NCBI RefSeq assembly: GCF_009933255.1
Contig: NZ_MAEI01000013.1
Coordinates: forward strand, 40,260-104,259
Origin: Enterococcus diestrammenae
GTDB lineage: Bacteria; Bacillota; Bacilli; Lactobacillales; Enterococcaceae
DNA length: 64,000 nt
Direction: 5' to 3'
Below the pieces are notes generated by a model. That model worked only from the letters and a program-made list of their open reading frames with translations. It made no database searches and had not been told where the DNA came from. Below, piece by piece: positions 52,842-62,021 of the stretch; within the stretch, counting starts at the first letter, position 1, and the number at the start of each line of letters is the position of its first letter. The position numbers and the translations under genes were made by a program.

Positions 52842-54194
52842 TTGTACAAAGGACATCGGATACGAGCAAGCGATCAACACTTAATTTATCACTTTGTTCT
52901 TGGATGGTTAATCGCTTTGTTCATTGGCTGGATGAGCATCTTTTATTTTCAAGAGCTTAGGCAGCTAGATATTTCTAAGCTATCACTTTCCACTATTGAA
53001 ATCACTTGGGCTATGAAAGATTTAGTCCGTCTGCTTGGAAGTCTGGCGCTTTCGGGAAGTCTAATGTTATTTTATATTCATTTTTTTCATGATCACTGGC
53101 GAAGTCTGTGGCATCGACAAAAGCTAGCCCGGATGATTCTGGAAAATCATTGGTACGAAGTGAAACAAACCCAGAGTGAAGGCTTTTTCAAAGATTTGGA
53201 TAGGAGCCGAACGAAGGAGACCATCAGTTACTTCCCCAAAATCTATTACCGTATGGAGAACGGCTTGATTTCCATTCGTGTCCAAATATCATTAGGAAAG
53301 TATCAGGATCAGCTTTTAAAGTTAGAAAAGAAGTTGGAGAGTGGGCTGTATTGTGAGCTAGTGGAAAAGGAACTCAAGGATTCTTATGTGGAATATACTT
53401 TGCTTTACGATATGATTGCCAATCGAATTGGAATTGAGGAGGTGGTGGCAGAAAATGGAGCTTTGCGATTGATGAAAAATCAAGTGTGGGCGTATGATTC
53501 CTTACCTCATATGTTAATCGCAGGTGGCACTGGTGGTGGGAAGACCTATTTCTTACTCACCATTATCGAGGCTTTGCTGAAATCTGATGCAGAACTATTT
53601 GTTCTTGACCCAAAAAATGCGGACTTAGCCGATTTAAGCACGGTAATGACTCACGTATACTCCCAAAAAGATGAAATTTCTACTTGTGTGGAGGATTTCT
53701 ATGAACGCATGATGGCTCGTAGTGTGGCGATGAAAGAAATGCCAAACTACAAAACAGGAGAGAATTATGCGTATTTGGGACTTCCGCCCAACTTTTTAAT
53801 CTTTGATGAATACGTGGCTTATATGGAGATGTTAACAACGAAGGAAAGTGCGGTGATTTTGAATAAGCTCAAGCAAATCGTGATGTTAGGTCGTCAATCT
53901 GGTTTCTTTCTGATTTTAGCTTGTCAAAGACCGGATGCGAAATATTTAGGAGATGGGATTCGGGATCAATTTAACTTCCGTGTGGCCTTGGGAAGGATGA
54001 GTGAACTCGGGTATTCCATGATGTTTGGTGAGGTTGAAAAAAACTTCTTTATGAAACGCATCAAAGGACGAGGTTATGTGGATACAGGCGGGAGTGTGAT
54101 TAGTGAGTTTTATACTCCTTTAGTTCCAAAGAGTTATGACTTTTTAGATGCCATTCAGGACATAATACAAGTAAATCTTAAATCTAAAGAATAA
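52842..54194 (+). CDS. FtsK/SpoIIIE-type coupling protein (Tn916 Orf21)
   Basis: ATPase that brings the relaxase-DNA complex to the conjugation channel. Seen: two membrane spans near the N-terminus (about 18-38 and 65-85); Walker A IAGGTGGGKTYFLL; Walker B-type FLIFDEYVAYMEM; QSGFFLILACQRPDAKYL and RFNFRVALGRMSELG-like block. About 450 residues, as Orf21. Start is uncertain: GGAGGTGG at 52,823-52,830 precedes TTG (52,842) and ATC (52,836), while the ATG at 52,794 is in a terminator. TTG is chosen. Confidence 0.9.
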   Translation: MYKGHRIRASDQHLIYHFVLGWLIALFIGWMSIFYFQELRQLDISKLSLSTIEITWAMKDLVRLLGSLALSGSLMLFYIHFFHDHWRSLWHRQKLARMILENHWYEVKQTQSEGFFKDLDRSRTKETISYFPKIYYRMENGLISIRVQISLGKYQDQLLKLEKKLESGLYCELVEKELKDSYVEYTLLYDMIANRIGIEEVVAENGALRLMKNQVWAYDSLPHMLIAGGTGGGKTYFLLTIIEALLKSDAELFVLDPKNADLADLSTVMTHVYSQKDEISTCVEDFYERMMARSVAMKEMPNYKTGENYAYLGLPPNFLIFDEYVAYMEMLTTKESAVILNKLKQIVMLGRQSGFFLILACQRPDAKYLGDGIRDQFNFRVALGRMSELGYSMMFGEVEKNFFMKRIKGRGYVDTGGSVISEFYTPLVPKSYDFLDAIQDIIQVNLKSKE

Positions 54195-54221
54195 CGCTAA
54201 AATACAAACCGACATTTAAGT

Positions 54222-54458
54222 GTGCATACCTTATTAACAGGAGACCAACAAGCAGTCGTCACAAATCAGTATCAGATTCGGAAGCTAACACCTAGAGAGT
54301 GCTGGCGGCTTCAGGGTTTTCCAGACTGTGCTTTTGATCGGGCAGCTCAAGTCAATTCAGATAGTCAATTGTACAAACAGGCCGGAAACTCTGTGACAGT
54401 TCCGGTCATTTTTGATATTGCCAGAAGATTAAAGGAGGTGGATAGGCATGATTTATGA
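54222..54458 (+). pseudogene. DNA cytosine-5 methyltransferase, C-terminal remnant
   Basis: About 78 residues that match only the end of m5C methyltransferases: motif VIII-type HTLLTGDQQAVV, motif IX-type YQIRKLTPRECWRLQGFPD, motif X QAGNSVTVPVIFDIARRL. The SAM-binding and PCQ catalytic parts are missing; a stop lies just upstream (54,198). It sits between the coupling protein and a small ICE gene whose ribosome binding site lies inside it. The remnant of a methyltransferase once carried by the element. Confidence 0.82.
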
Positions 54459-54738
54459 TGAGTTGATTGGAGAAATCTACTGGGTGATTGGTAAGATTCA
54501 GTCAGATTCAGAACTAGAAGAAGAATTACGCCGGCTCAATTTTGATATTTGCAAAAATGGGGTGAAAGTCCCTGGTGATTCATATGTAATGGACGAGGAA
54601 ACCGATGCTCGAATTGAGCTGAATCAAGTCATCAGTGAATTGGAACGGATTGCGGATCATGCAAAAGAATCGAATATCCGTCAAGACTTGTTTGAGATTA
54701 AGGCAGAGTTGGAAATTGGGGGCATTGCCGAGGAGTAA
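54448..54738 (+). CDS. Small hypothetical ICE protein
   Basis: 96 residues, strongly acidic and helical, with a second-half stretch IELNQVISELERIADHAKES suggestive of a coiled coil. The ATG follows AAAGGAGGTGG inside the methyltransferase remnant, which it overlaps by 11 bp. I know no function; it sits just before oriT. Confidence 0.65.
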   Translation: MIYDELIGEIYWVIGKIQSDSELEEELRRLNFDICKNGVKVPGDSYVMDEETDARIELNQVISELERIADHAKESNIRQDLFEIKAELEIGGIAEE

Positions 54739-54771
54739 CCGCCAAATAAACCAACTGATAGGCGCTGACCG

Positions 54772-54871
54772 CGGAGGATTTGCGAAGCAGAAATCCTCCG
54801 TGGTGCTGTGCCTGTTCATGGACGGCGCCAGCCGGCCATGATGTCTCACCCCCCGTATCTAACAGGGGGGT
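54772..54871 (+). other. oriT: Origin of transfer (oriT) of the element
   Basis: 54,848-54,871 is an inverted repeat, ACCCCCC ... GGGGGGT, around GTATCTAACA, the nicking-site pattern known from Tn916 and ICEBs1, where MobT-type relaxases cut. A further hairpin, CGGAGGATTT / AAATCCTCCG, lies at 54,772-54,800. The region is more GC-rich than the rest of the element and sits between orf21 and orf20, as in Tn916. Confidence 0.88.
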
Positions 54872-54942
54872 ACAAAAACACAAAAAATAAGCAAGCAACG
54901 ATTAAGAATTGCTGGTATATCAAGGATAATTAGTATTTTTAG

Positions 54943-54976
54943 AAAATGTGAACTCAAGTTGGATAGTTCACATTTT
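54943..54976 (+). promoter_or_regulatory. Inverted repeat before the relaxase gene
   Basis: AAAATGTGAACT and AGTTCACATTTT, a perfect 12-bp inverted repeat with a 10-bp spacer, 22 bp upstream of the relaxase ATG. It could be an operator, or part of a single-strand replication origin. Confidence 0.55.
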
Positions 54977-54998
54977 GAAATTTGGTGGTGAATCATCA

Positions 54999-56180
54999 AT
55001 GAGAAGAAATTTTACAAAAGAACTATTGAAGGAAAAAAGGAAGGAGTATAAGGTCACTCAAAACAAATTGGCAATAGCTTGTGATTTATCACGAGAGTAT
55101 CTCAATAAAATTGAGTCGGGAAAGAAGGTTCCGGCTAAAAGTGTCATGAGAAAGATTTTTCAACAGCTAGAAACGTTCAACCCTGATTTACCTTTAACTT
55201 TGCTATTTGATTATGTACGCATTCGATTTCCAACTACAAACGCACGAAAAATTATACAAGAGGTTTTGCATCTAAATTTTGATTATATGCTTCATGAGGA
55301 TTATGCCTTTTATTCTTACCAAGAACAATATGTTATGGGAGATATTGTAGTGATGGTATCTCAGGAAGAAGACAAAGGTATTCTCATTGAAATGAAAGGA
55401 CGTGGTTGTCGGCAATTCGAAACATTTTTACTTGCGCAAAAAAGAAGTTGGTATGATTTTTTTGAGACAAGTTTAAAGTTAGGCGGCGTGATGAAACGAT
55501 TGGATTTGGCAATCAATGACCGTGCAGGATTACTAAATATTCCCTATTTAACCAAAAAATGCCAAAACGAAGAATGTATTTCCTTGTTCCGAACCTTTAA
55601 AAGTTATCGGTCGGGGGAGCTGTTGAAAGCTGATGAAAAAGATGGCATGGGGAATACCTTATATATAGGCAGTCTCAAAAGTGAGGTTTATTTTTGTCTC
55701 TATGAAAAAGACTATGAGCAATATATCAAACTAGGGATACCTCTCGACCAGACAGAAACGAAGAATCGGTTTGAAATTCGGTTGAAAAATGAACGTGCTT
55801 ATCACGCAATTATGGATTTGATGAAAGGGAGAAGTATTGAGAGCACTACGTTTTCAATCATTACTCGCTACATGCGAATTGCAGACAAGGTACAAGGAAA
55901 AAGAAGAACCAACTGGCCTCTTAATGAAAAGTGGGGCCGATTTGTCGGTCGAAATCGTAAAGAAATTCAATTGACCTCAGAGCCAAAGCCGTACACGATA
56001 GAACGAACTTACAACTGGTTAGGAAGGCAAGTTGCCCCTACTTTAAAAATGACGATTGAATTGGATCGTATTAGAGGAACCTCTTTTATTAGTGACATGG
56101 TATTAAACGCCGAATTATCTGAACGGCACAAAAAGATTTTAGAACAACAAAGTATGGCAATTGAAAACTTGATTGTATGA
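54999..56180 (+). CDS. MobT-type relaxase/replication initiator (Tn916 Orf20)
   Basis: Nicks oriT and starts rolling-circle transfer and replication. Seen: 393 residues; an N-terminal helix-turn-helix (NKLAIACDLSREYLNKIESG, about 24-43) and a Rep_trans-type domain (FDYVRIRFPTTNARKI, KRLDLAINDRAGLLNIPYL, FEIRLKNERAYHAI). Start is the ATG behind GGTGG; earlier in-frame codons run through the repeat. Follows oriT directly. Confidence 0.92.
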   Translation: MRRNFTKELLKEKRKEYKVTQNKLAIACDLSREYLNKIESGKKVPAKSVMRKIFQQLETFNPDLPLTLLFDYVRIRFPTTNARKIIQEVLHLNFDYMLHEDYAFYSYQEQYVMGDIVVMVSQEEDKGILIEMKGRGCRQFETFLLAQKRSWYDFFETSLKLGGVMKRLDLAINDRAGLLNIPYLTKKCQNEECISLFRTFKSYRSGELLKADEKDGMGNTLYIGSLKSEVYFCLYEKDYEQYIKLGIPLDQTETKNRFEIRLKNERAYHAIMDLMKGRSIESTTFSIITRYMRIADKVQGKRRTNWPLNEKWGRFVGRNRKEIQLTSEPKPYTIERTYNWLGRQVAPTLKMTIELDRIRGTSFISDMVLNAELSERHKKILEQQSMAIENLIV

Positions 56181-56194
56181 AAAGAGGAATTTTG

Positions 56195-56269
56195 ATGGAA
56201 ATTGGAAAGATATGTTATTGGTTTTTGGTGGTAGTGGCGGATCAAGCAATGGAAAAGAAAGGAAAGTGA
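56195..56269 (+). CDS. Possible 24-residue peptide
   Basis: ATG behind AAAGAGGAA, between relaxase and orf19; encodes MEIGKICYWFLVVVADQAME... with a short hydrophobic core. Could be a small membrane peptide; no relatives known to me. Confidence 0.3.
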   Translation: MEIGKICYWFLVVVADQAMEKKGK

Positions 56270-56273
56270 TGAA

Positions 56274-56495
56274 ATGAATTTCGGACAAAATTTGTATCAA
56301 TGGTTTTTGACCAACGCCCAATCTTTAGTCTTACTGGCGATTGTAGTCATTGGTTTATTTTTAGGATTTAAGCGAGAGTTTTCTAAACTGATTGGCTTTT
56401 TGGTGGTTGCCTTGATTGCGGTAGGTCTAGTCTTTAATGCTTCTGGTGTGAAAGATGTCTTACTGAATTTGTTTAATCGAATCGTCGGTGCATAA
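56274..56495 (+). CDS. TcpD-like small membrane protein (Tn916 Orf19)
   Basis: 73 residues with two hydrophobic spans (about 17-31 and 39-55) around KREFSKLIG. Position and shape match Orf19/TcpD, a small part of the conjugation machine in the membrane. The ATG follows GAAAGG. Followed by ardA after 9 bp. Confidence 0.8.
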   Translation: MNFGQNLYQWFLTNAQSLVLLAIVVIGLFLGFKREFSKLIGFLVVALIAVGLVFNASGVKDVLLNLFNRIVGA

Positions 56496-56504
56496 GGGGG
56501 AATC

Positions 56505-57011
56505 ATGATGGAACAGATGCGTATTTATATCGCGAATCTTGGAAAATACAATGAAGGTGAGTTGGTGGGGGCGTGGTTTACCCCACCTATCGATTTTGAT
56601 GAAGTGAAAGAACGGATTGGATTAAATGACGAATATGAAGAATATGCGATTCATGATTATGAACTGCCTTTTGAGATTGATGAATATACGCCAATTGAGG
56701 AAATTAATCGGTTGTGTGGCTTAGCGGAGGAACTTGAAGGAACACCAGTTGGTGAAGTTGCTTCAGAGATTCAACACGCTTTCTTTAATTCTTTTGAAGA
56801 AATGGTAGAGCATGTGGATGATATTGTCTATTATCCGGACTGTGATGATATGAGTGATGTAGCGTATTTCTTGATTGTTGAAAATGGTGATTTTGGCGAA
56901 GTACCAGAACACTTGAAGACGTATATTGATTTTGATGCGTGTGGTCGAGACTTGGAGATTGGGGGAAATTATTTGGTAACGAGTCGAGGTGTTTTTGAGT
57001 ATCCATATTAA
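56505..57011 (+). CDS. ardA: Antirestriction protein ArdA (Tn916 Orf18)
   Basis: DNA-mimic protein that blocks type I restriction enzymes when the element enters a new cell. Seen: 168 residues, strongly acidic; RIYIANLGKYNEGELVGAWF at the start; YEEYAIHDYELPF; C-terminal PEHLKTYIDFDACGRDLEIG. The ATG follows AAGGGGG. Length and position fit Tn916 ArdA. Confidence 0.95.
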   Translation: MMEQMRIYIANLGKYNEGELVGAWFTPPIDFDEVKERIGLNDEYEEYAIHDYELPFEIDEYTPIEEINRLCGLAEELEGTPVGEVASEIQHAFFNSFEEMVEHVDDIVYYPDCDDMSDVAYFLIVENGDFGEVPEHLKTYIDFDACGRDLEIGGNYLVTSRGVFEYPY

Positions 57012-57070
57012 CAAAATTATTGAAGGGTAGTTGATTTCTAAACTATCCTTCTTTTTAAAGGAATGATTTG

Positions 57071-57460
57071 ATGAAGAAAATAAAAAGTTATACTAGTATC
57101 TGGGCAGTTGAAAAAGTCATTTACGCAATTAATGACTTTCAGCTGCCTTTTCCTGTGACCTTTAACCAGATGGCTTGGTTTGTTTTGTCCTTGCTGTTTG
57201 TCATCGTATTTGCCCATGTGCCTCCGCTGTCTATGATAGAGGGGGCTTTTTTAAAATACTTGGGCATACCGGCGGCGGTTATGTGGTTTATGTCGCAAAA
57301 GACCTTTGACGGCAAGAAGCCATTGGGATTTTTACGGTCCTTTATCAGTTATCACTTGCGGTTTAAGGTTACTTTTGCAGGAAAGAAAGCCAAAGAAAAG
57401 AAGAAACGATGGGATGAACCTGTCACTTTGGTAAGGAGTGTAAACTATGTACCCGATTAA
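57071..57460 (+). CDS. TcpE-family conjugation membrane protein (Tn916 Orf17)
   Basis: 129 residues with two membrane spans (about 35-55 and 60-78) and a basic C-terminal tail (KAKEKKKRWDEP). N-terminal YTSIWAVEKVIYAINDFQLP is the TcpE signature region. ATG behind AAAGGAATG. Overlaps the ATPase gene by 14 bp, so translation is coupled. Confidence 0.87.
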   Translation: MKKIKSYTSIWAVEKVIYAINDFQLPFPVTFNQMAWFVLSLLFVIVFAHVPPLSMIEGAFLKYLGIPAAVMWFMSQKTFDGKKPLGFLRSFISYHLRFKVTFAGKKAKEKKKRWDEPVTLVRSVNYVPD

Positions 57461-59894
57461 GTATATCGAGAATAATCTTGTCTTTAACCAAGAAGGCGAG
57501 TGTTTTGCCTACTATGAATTAGTGCCTTATAACTATTCCTTCTTATCACCTGAACAGAAATATCAAGTACACGATAGCTTTCGTCAATTGATTGCCCAGA
57601 ACAGAGAAGGCAAGATCCATGCCTTACAAATTGCCACAGAAAGTAGTATTCGGGCCACGCAAGAACGATCGAAGAAAGAGATTACCGGGCGACTCAAAGA
57701 AGTTGCATTACAACGAATTGATTTACAGACAGATGCATTAGTATCTATGATTGGCGATAGTCAGATTGATTATCGCTTTTTTATTGGCTTCAAACTGATT
57801 GCGACAGATGAAGAGGTCAATCTAAAAAGTCTCAAAAAATCTTTCTTTTCTGGGATTCAAGAATTTGTCTATGGGGTGAATCATCATTTGATGGGGGATT
57901 TTGTTTCTTTATCCAATGAAGAAATTCGCCGGTATACTAAGCTTGAAAAATTAATGGAAAGTAAATTAGCTCGGAGATTTAAAGTCAGACGAGTCACACC
58001 GAGTGATCTGACTTACTTGATTGAACATATCTATGGTGAAAAAGGTACACCATTTGAAGAATATGAATTTCAGCTGCCAAAGAAAAAGCTGAAATCAGAA
58101 ACGCTGGTGAAACGTTATGACTTATTACGTCCCAGTCGTTGTTTGATTGAAGAAAAGTCCCGTTACTTACGGATTGAACATGAAAATCACGAGTCTTATG
58201 TCACGTATCTAACAATCAACACGATTGTGGGAGAGATGGAATTTCCTTCCTCGGAACTTTTTTATTACCAGCAACAACAATTCACGTTTCCTATCGACAC
58301 GAGTATGAATGTAGAGATTGTCACCAATAAAAAGGCACTTGCCACCGTTCGCAACAAGAAAAAGGAACTGAAAGACTTAGACAACCACGCCTATCAATCC
58401 GACAATGAGACCAATTCGAATGTTTTGGACGCTTTGGATTCAGTAGATGAACTAGAAACCACCTTGGATCAGTCCAAGGAATCCATGTACAAATTGAGCT
58501 ATGTGGTTCGAGTGAGTGCAGAATCAGTTGATGAACTAAAACGCTGCTGTGACGAAGTCTTGGATTTTTATGACGATACCAATGTAAAACTAGTCCGGCC
58601 CTTTGGCGATATGATGGGTCTACATGAAGAATTCTTACCTTCTAGTAAGCGATATATGAATGACTATATCCAATATGTTACGTCTGATTTTTTAGCAGGA
58701 CTTGGTTTTGGCGCCACTCAAATGTTAGGAGAATTGGAAGGCATTTACTTTGGTTACAATGTAGATACGGGGCGCAATGTTTATCTAAAACCGGCATTGG
58801 CTTCACAAGGGGTAAAGGGGTCAGTTACCAATGCACTTGCCGCAGCTTTTCTTGGTTCTCTTGGTGGAGGTAAATCCTTTAGTAATAATCTCTTAGTCTA
58901 TTATGCCGTCCTTTTTGGTGGTCAAGCTGTGATTGTCGATCCAAAAGGGGAACGTGGTGGATGGAAAGAAACCTTGCCAGAAATTGCGGATGAAATCAAT
59001 ATTCTCAACTTAACTAGTAAGCCAGAAAATCAAGGCTTACTTGATCCATATGTCATCATGAAGAAAAAGAAAGACTCAGAAAGTCTAGCGATTGATATCC
59101 TGACTTTTTTAACAGGAATTTCTAGTCGGGATGGGGAGAAGTTTCCTGTTTTGCGCAAAGCCATTCGAACCGTTACTCAAAGTGATCAACGAGGGTTACT
59201 ACAAGTTATTAATGAGCTTCGAAAAGAGGGCTCAACAGTTGCGGAAAATATCGCCGATCATATCGAGTCCTTTACCGATTATGATTTTGCCCATTTGCTT
59301 TTCTCAGATGGTTCGATTACCCAGTCGATTAGTTTAGATAAACAGTTAAATATCATTCAAGTAGCGGATTTAGTTTTACCAGATGCAGAAACCACTTTTG
59401 AAGAATATACCACCATGGAGTTGCTTAGTGTTTCTATGCTAATCGTCATTTCCACTTTTGCTTTGGACTTCATCCATAGCAACCGAGAAATTTTCAAGAT
59501 AGTGGACTTGGATGAGGCGTGGAGTTTTCTTCAAGTGGCACAAGGAAAAACATTATCGAATAAGCTCGTTCGTGCTGGGCGGGCCATGAATGCCGGAGTT
59601 TATTTTGTTACGCAAAATAGTGATGATTTACTGGATGAACGCTTGAAGAATAATATCGGGTTGAAGTTTGCGTTTCGCAGTACCGATATTCATGAAATCA
59701 AGAAAACCTTGGAATTCTTTGGCTTGGATAGAGAAGATGAAAGCAATCAAAAACGCCTGAGAGATTTGGAAAACGGTCAGTGTTTAATGCAAGATTTGTA
59801 TGGGCGAGTAGGTGTGGTTCAAGTTCATCCAGTCTTTGAAGAACTCTTCCATGCTTTTGATACCCGTCCACCTATTCATGAGAGAATGGAGTGA
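57447..59894 (+). CDS. VirB4/TcpF-type conjugation ATPase (Tn916 Orf16)
   Basis: Energy-providing ATPase of the type IV-like transfer channel. Seen: 815 residues, same as Orf16; Walker A FLGSLGGGKSFSNN near residue 475; VDPKGERGGWKETLPEIADE; Walker B FKIVDLDEAWSFLQVAQG; NAGVYFVTQNSDDLLDERLK. Membrane-associated but without spans. Start ATG inside the preceding gene behind AAGGAG. Confidence 0.95.
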   Translation: MYPIKYIENNLVFNQEGECFAYYELVPYNYSFLSPEQKYQVHDSFRQLIAQNREGKIHALQIATESSIRATQERSKKEITGRLKEVALQRIDLQTDALVSMIGDSQIDYRFFIGFKLIATDEEVNLKSLKKSFFSGIQEFVYGVNHHLMGDFVSLSNEEIRRYTKLEKLMESKLARRFKVRRVTPSDLTYLIEHIYGEKGTPFEEYEFQLPKKKLKSETLVKRYDLLRPSRCLIEEKSRYLRIEHENHESYVTYLTINTIVGEMEFPSSELFYYQQQQFTFPIDTSMNVEIVTNKKALATVRNKKKELKDLDNHAYQSDNETNSNVLDALDSVDELETTLDQSKESMYKLSYVVRVSAESVDELKRCCDEVLDFYDDTNVKLVRPFGDMMGLHEEFLPSSKRYMNDYIQYVTSDFLAGLGFGATQMLGELEGIYFGYNVDTGRNVYLKPALASQGVKGSVTNALAAAFLGSLGGGKSFSNNLLVYYAVLFGGQAVIVDPKGERGGWKETLPEIADEINILNLTSKPENQGLLDPYVIMKKKKDSESLAIDILTFLTGISSRDGEKFPVLRKAIRTVTQSDQRGLLQVINELRKEGSTVAENIADHIESFTDYDFAHLLFSDGSITQSISLDKQLNIIQVADLVLPDAETTFEEYTTMELLSVSMLIVISTFALDFIHSNREIFKIVDLDEAWSFLQVAQGKTLSNKLVRAGRAMNAGVYFVTQNSDDLLDERLKNNIGLKFAFRSTDIHEIKKTLEFFGLDREDESNQKRLRDLENGQCLMQDLYGRVGVVQVHPVFEELFHAFDTRPPIHERME

Positions 59895-59921
59895 GGGGAT
59901 GAAAAAAAACTTTTTCGGATT

Positions 59922-62021
59922 GTGGGAATCGTTTTTATTAGCATCATCACTCTGACAGTTCTATTGAGTTTAGTCGGTACGATAGCTGAGGCAACTGGTC
60001 TGGTTGATGATACAGTTGAAGCCGGAAATCTTTATTCCCAATATTCACTTGGTAACTATCAGTTGGATTTCTTTGTGGATAGTTCATGGGATTGGCTACC
60101 GTGGAATTGGGGCGATGGCTTAGGAAAGAGCGTAATGTATGGTCTTTATGCCATTACTAATTTCATTTGGACGGTGAGTTTGTATTTGTCGAACGCCACG
60201 GGTTATGTGGTTCAAGAAGCTTATAAACTAGATTTCATTTCGGATACGGCTGAAAGTATTGGAAAGAATATCCAAACATTGGCTGGTATTACTGAAAATG
60301 GACTCCAGACCTCCGGATTTTATTTTGGGTTTCTATTATTGATGATTTTAGCTCTAGGGGTGTATGTGGCGTATACCGGATTATTAAAACGAGAAACCAC
60401 GAAAGCAGTTCGAGCCGTGATTAATTTTGTGATGATTTTTCTACTTTCGGGTTCTTTTATTGCGTATGCGCCTACCTATATCACAAAAATTAATGACTTT
60501 AGTTCAGATGTTAGTGAAGCGGCTCTTAGCCTTGGGACCGAGATTGTTGTACCCAATTCAAAAAGCCAAGGAAAAGATAGCGTGGATTTGATTCGGGATA
60601 GTTTGTTTTCAATTCAAGTCCAGCAGCCTTGGTTACTCTTGCAATTTGATGATTCCAATATAGAGGAAATTGGCGAAGATCGGGTCAACAAGATTCTATC
60701 CGTGAGTCCGGATGAAAACAAGGGCAAGGATCGGGAAGAAGCGGTCAAAGCGGAGATTGAAGACAATGACAATGCGAATCTAAGTATAACCAAGACCATG
60801 AGCCGCTTAGGGACCGTGATTTTTTTGGTGCTGTTCAATATTGGGATTTCCTTCTTTGTCTTTCTTCTGACAGGAATTATGTTGTTTTCACAAATTCTCT
60901 TCATTATCTTTGCGATGTTTCTACCTATTAGCTTTTTATTGTCGATGTTGCCAACTTATGAAAGTTTGGGGAAAAAGGCGATTATTCGCTTATTCAATAC
61001 GATTATGATGCGAGCGGGAGTGACCTTGGTTATCACCACGGCATTCAGTATTTCTACCATGTTTTTCAATATTTCAGCGACCTATCCCTTCTTTATGGTA
61101 GCATTTCTGCAAATTGTGACTTTTGCCGGGATTTATTTCAAATTGGGGGACATTATGAGTATGTTCAACCTCCAAAGCAATGATAGCCAGTCAATGGGCA
61201 GACGTGTCATGCGGAAACCGCAAATGTTGATGAATCGTAAACTACGGCAACTTAATCGAAATGTTGGGCGAACATTGGCTTTTGGTGGTGGTGCAGCAGT
61301 TGGTGGGAAACTAGCAAAAGATCAATCAAAAACCAGATCGAAGTCTTCTGGTTGTTCTCCACGAAAGAATCCATCATTATCTAACAATAAAGAGGTAATA
61401 TCTGACCCGAATAAGGAAAATCCAATCTCAAAAAATAAGAAACAATCTCGAATGAATTTGGCCGGAAGAAAAATCGGCAAGGGACTAGATACCCAATCAA
61501 TGGTAAAAGCCAAAGCACAACAAGTAAAGGATCAAGTAAGGAATACACCAACTAATTTGAAATACAATCTGCATAAAGAAATCGAAAAGACGAAAAAAGC
61601 ACCAGAAGAATTCAAGCGTGGACTTGTCCAAGAAAAAGCGAATCGAGCGGAGTTGCGAGAAAAACAACGACAACGTAGAGATGAAAAAATGGCTGAAAAG
61701 CGGAAAGTATTGGGAAATTCAGCAAATCGTCATAGAAAAGGTAGGAGCAATGTTCCGATAAAAGAGGAATCCAAATCTCAGAAAAGTAAGATACCAAAGA
61801 ATGTACCAGCCAATCGAATTGTAAAAATGAATTCGAATCCTGAAATCAAAAGAAGACTCTCAAATCAAAAATTGAGTACGAAAGAAAATAATCAACCAGT
61901 AAGAAAAGTGACTCCTATCCAACAGGCGAAGAAGCGATCTATTCTTGCAAAAGCAGGCAATCGAAAAGTACAAAAAAGAGTGAGTCATCCTCCAAAACTA
62001 AGGCCGGGTGAGACTAAATGA
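59922..62021 (+). CDS. VirB6/Orf15-like channel protein, N-terminus probably frameshifted
   Basis: Multi-span channel protein: a signal-type first span, five further hydrophobic segments (about 70-90, 130-150, 160-180, 285-330 and 350-400) and a long, very basic tail of about 250 residues (RKNPSLSNNK ... KKAPEEFKRG ... RPGETK). The intact frame begins at GTG 59,922 (GIVFISIITLT) without a site. The natural start, ATG 59,899 behind GAGTGAGGGG, runs into an A8 tract and is one base out of frame. With nine A it would read MKKKLFRIVGIVFISII, the expected start. 699 residues, or about 707 repaired. Confidence 0.83.
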   Translation: MGIVFISIITLTVLLSLVGTIAEATGLVDDTVEAGNLYSQYSLGNYQLDFFVDSSWDWLPWNWGDGLGKSVMYGLYAITNFIWTVSLYLSNATGYVVQEAYKLDFISDTAESIGKNIQTLAGITENGLQTSGFYFGFLLLMILALGVYVAYTGLLKRETTKAVRAVINFVMIFLLSGSFIAYAPTYITKINDFSSDVSEAALSLGTEIVVPNSKSQGKDSVDLIRDSLFSIQVQQPWLLLQFDDSNIEEIGEDRVNKILSVSPDENKGKDREEAVKAEIEDNDNANLSITKTMSRLGTVIFLVLFNIGISFFVFLLTGIMLFSQILFIIFAMFLPISFLLSMLPTYESLGKKAIIRLFNTIMMRAGVTLVITTAFSISTMFFNISATYPFFMVAFLQIVTFAGIYFKLGDIMSMFNLQSNDSQSMGRRVMRKPQMLMNRKLRQLNRNVGRTLAFGGGAAVGGKLAKDQSKTRSKSSGCSPRKNPSLSNNKEVISDPNKENPISKNKKQSRMNLAGRKIGKGLDTQSMVKAKAQQVKDQVRNTPTNLKYNLHKEIEKTKKAPEEFKRGLVQEKANRAELREKQRQRRDEKMAEKRKVLGNSANRHRKGRSNVPIKEESKSQKSKIPKNVPANRIVKMNSNPEIKRRLSNQKLSTKENNQPVRKVTPIQQAKKRSILAKAGNRKVQKRVSHPPKLRPGETK

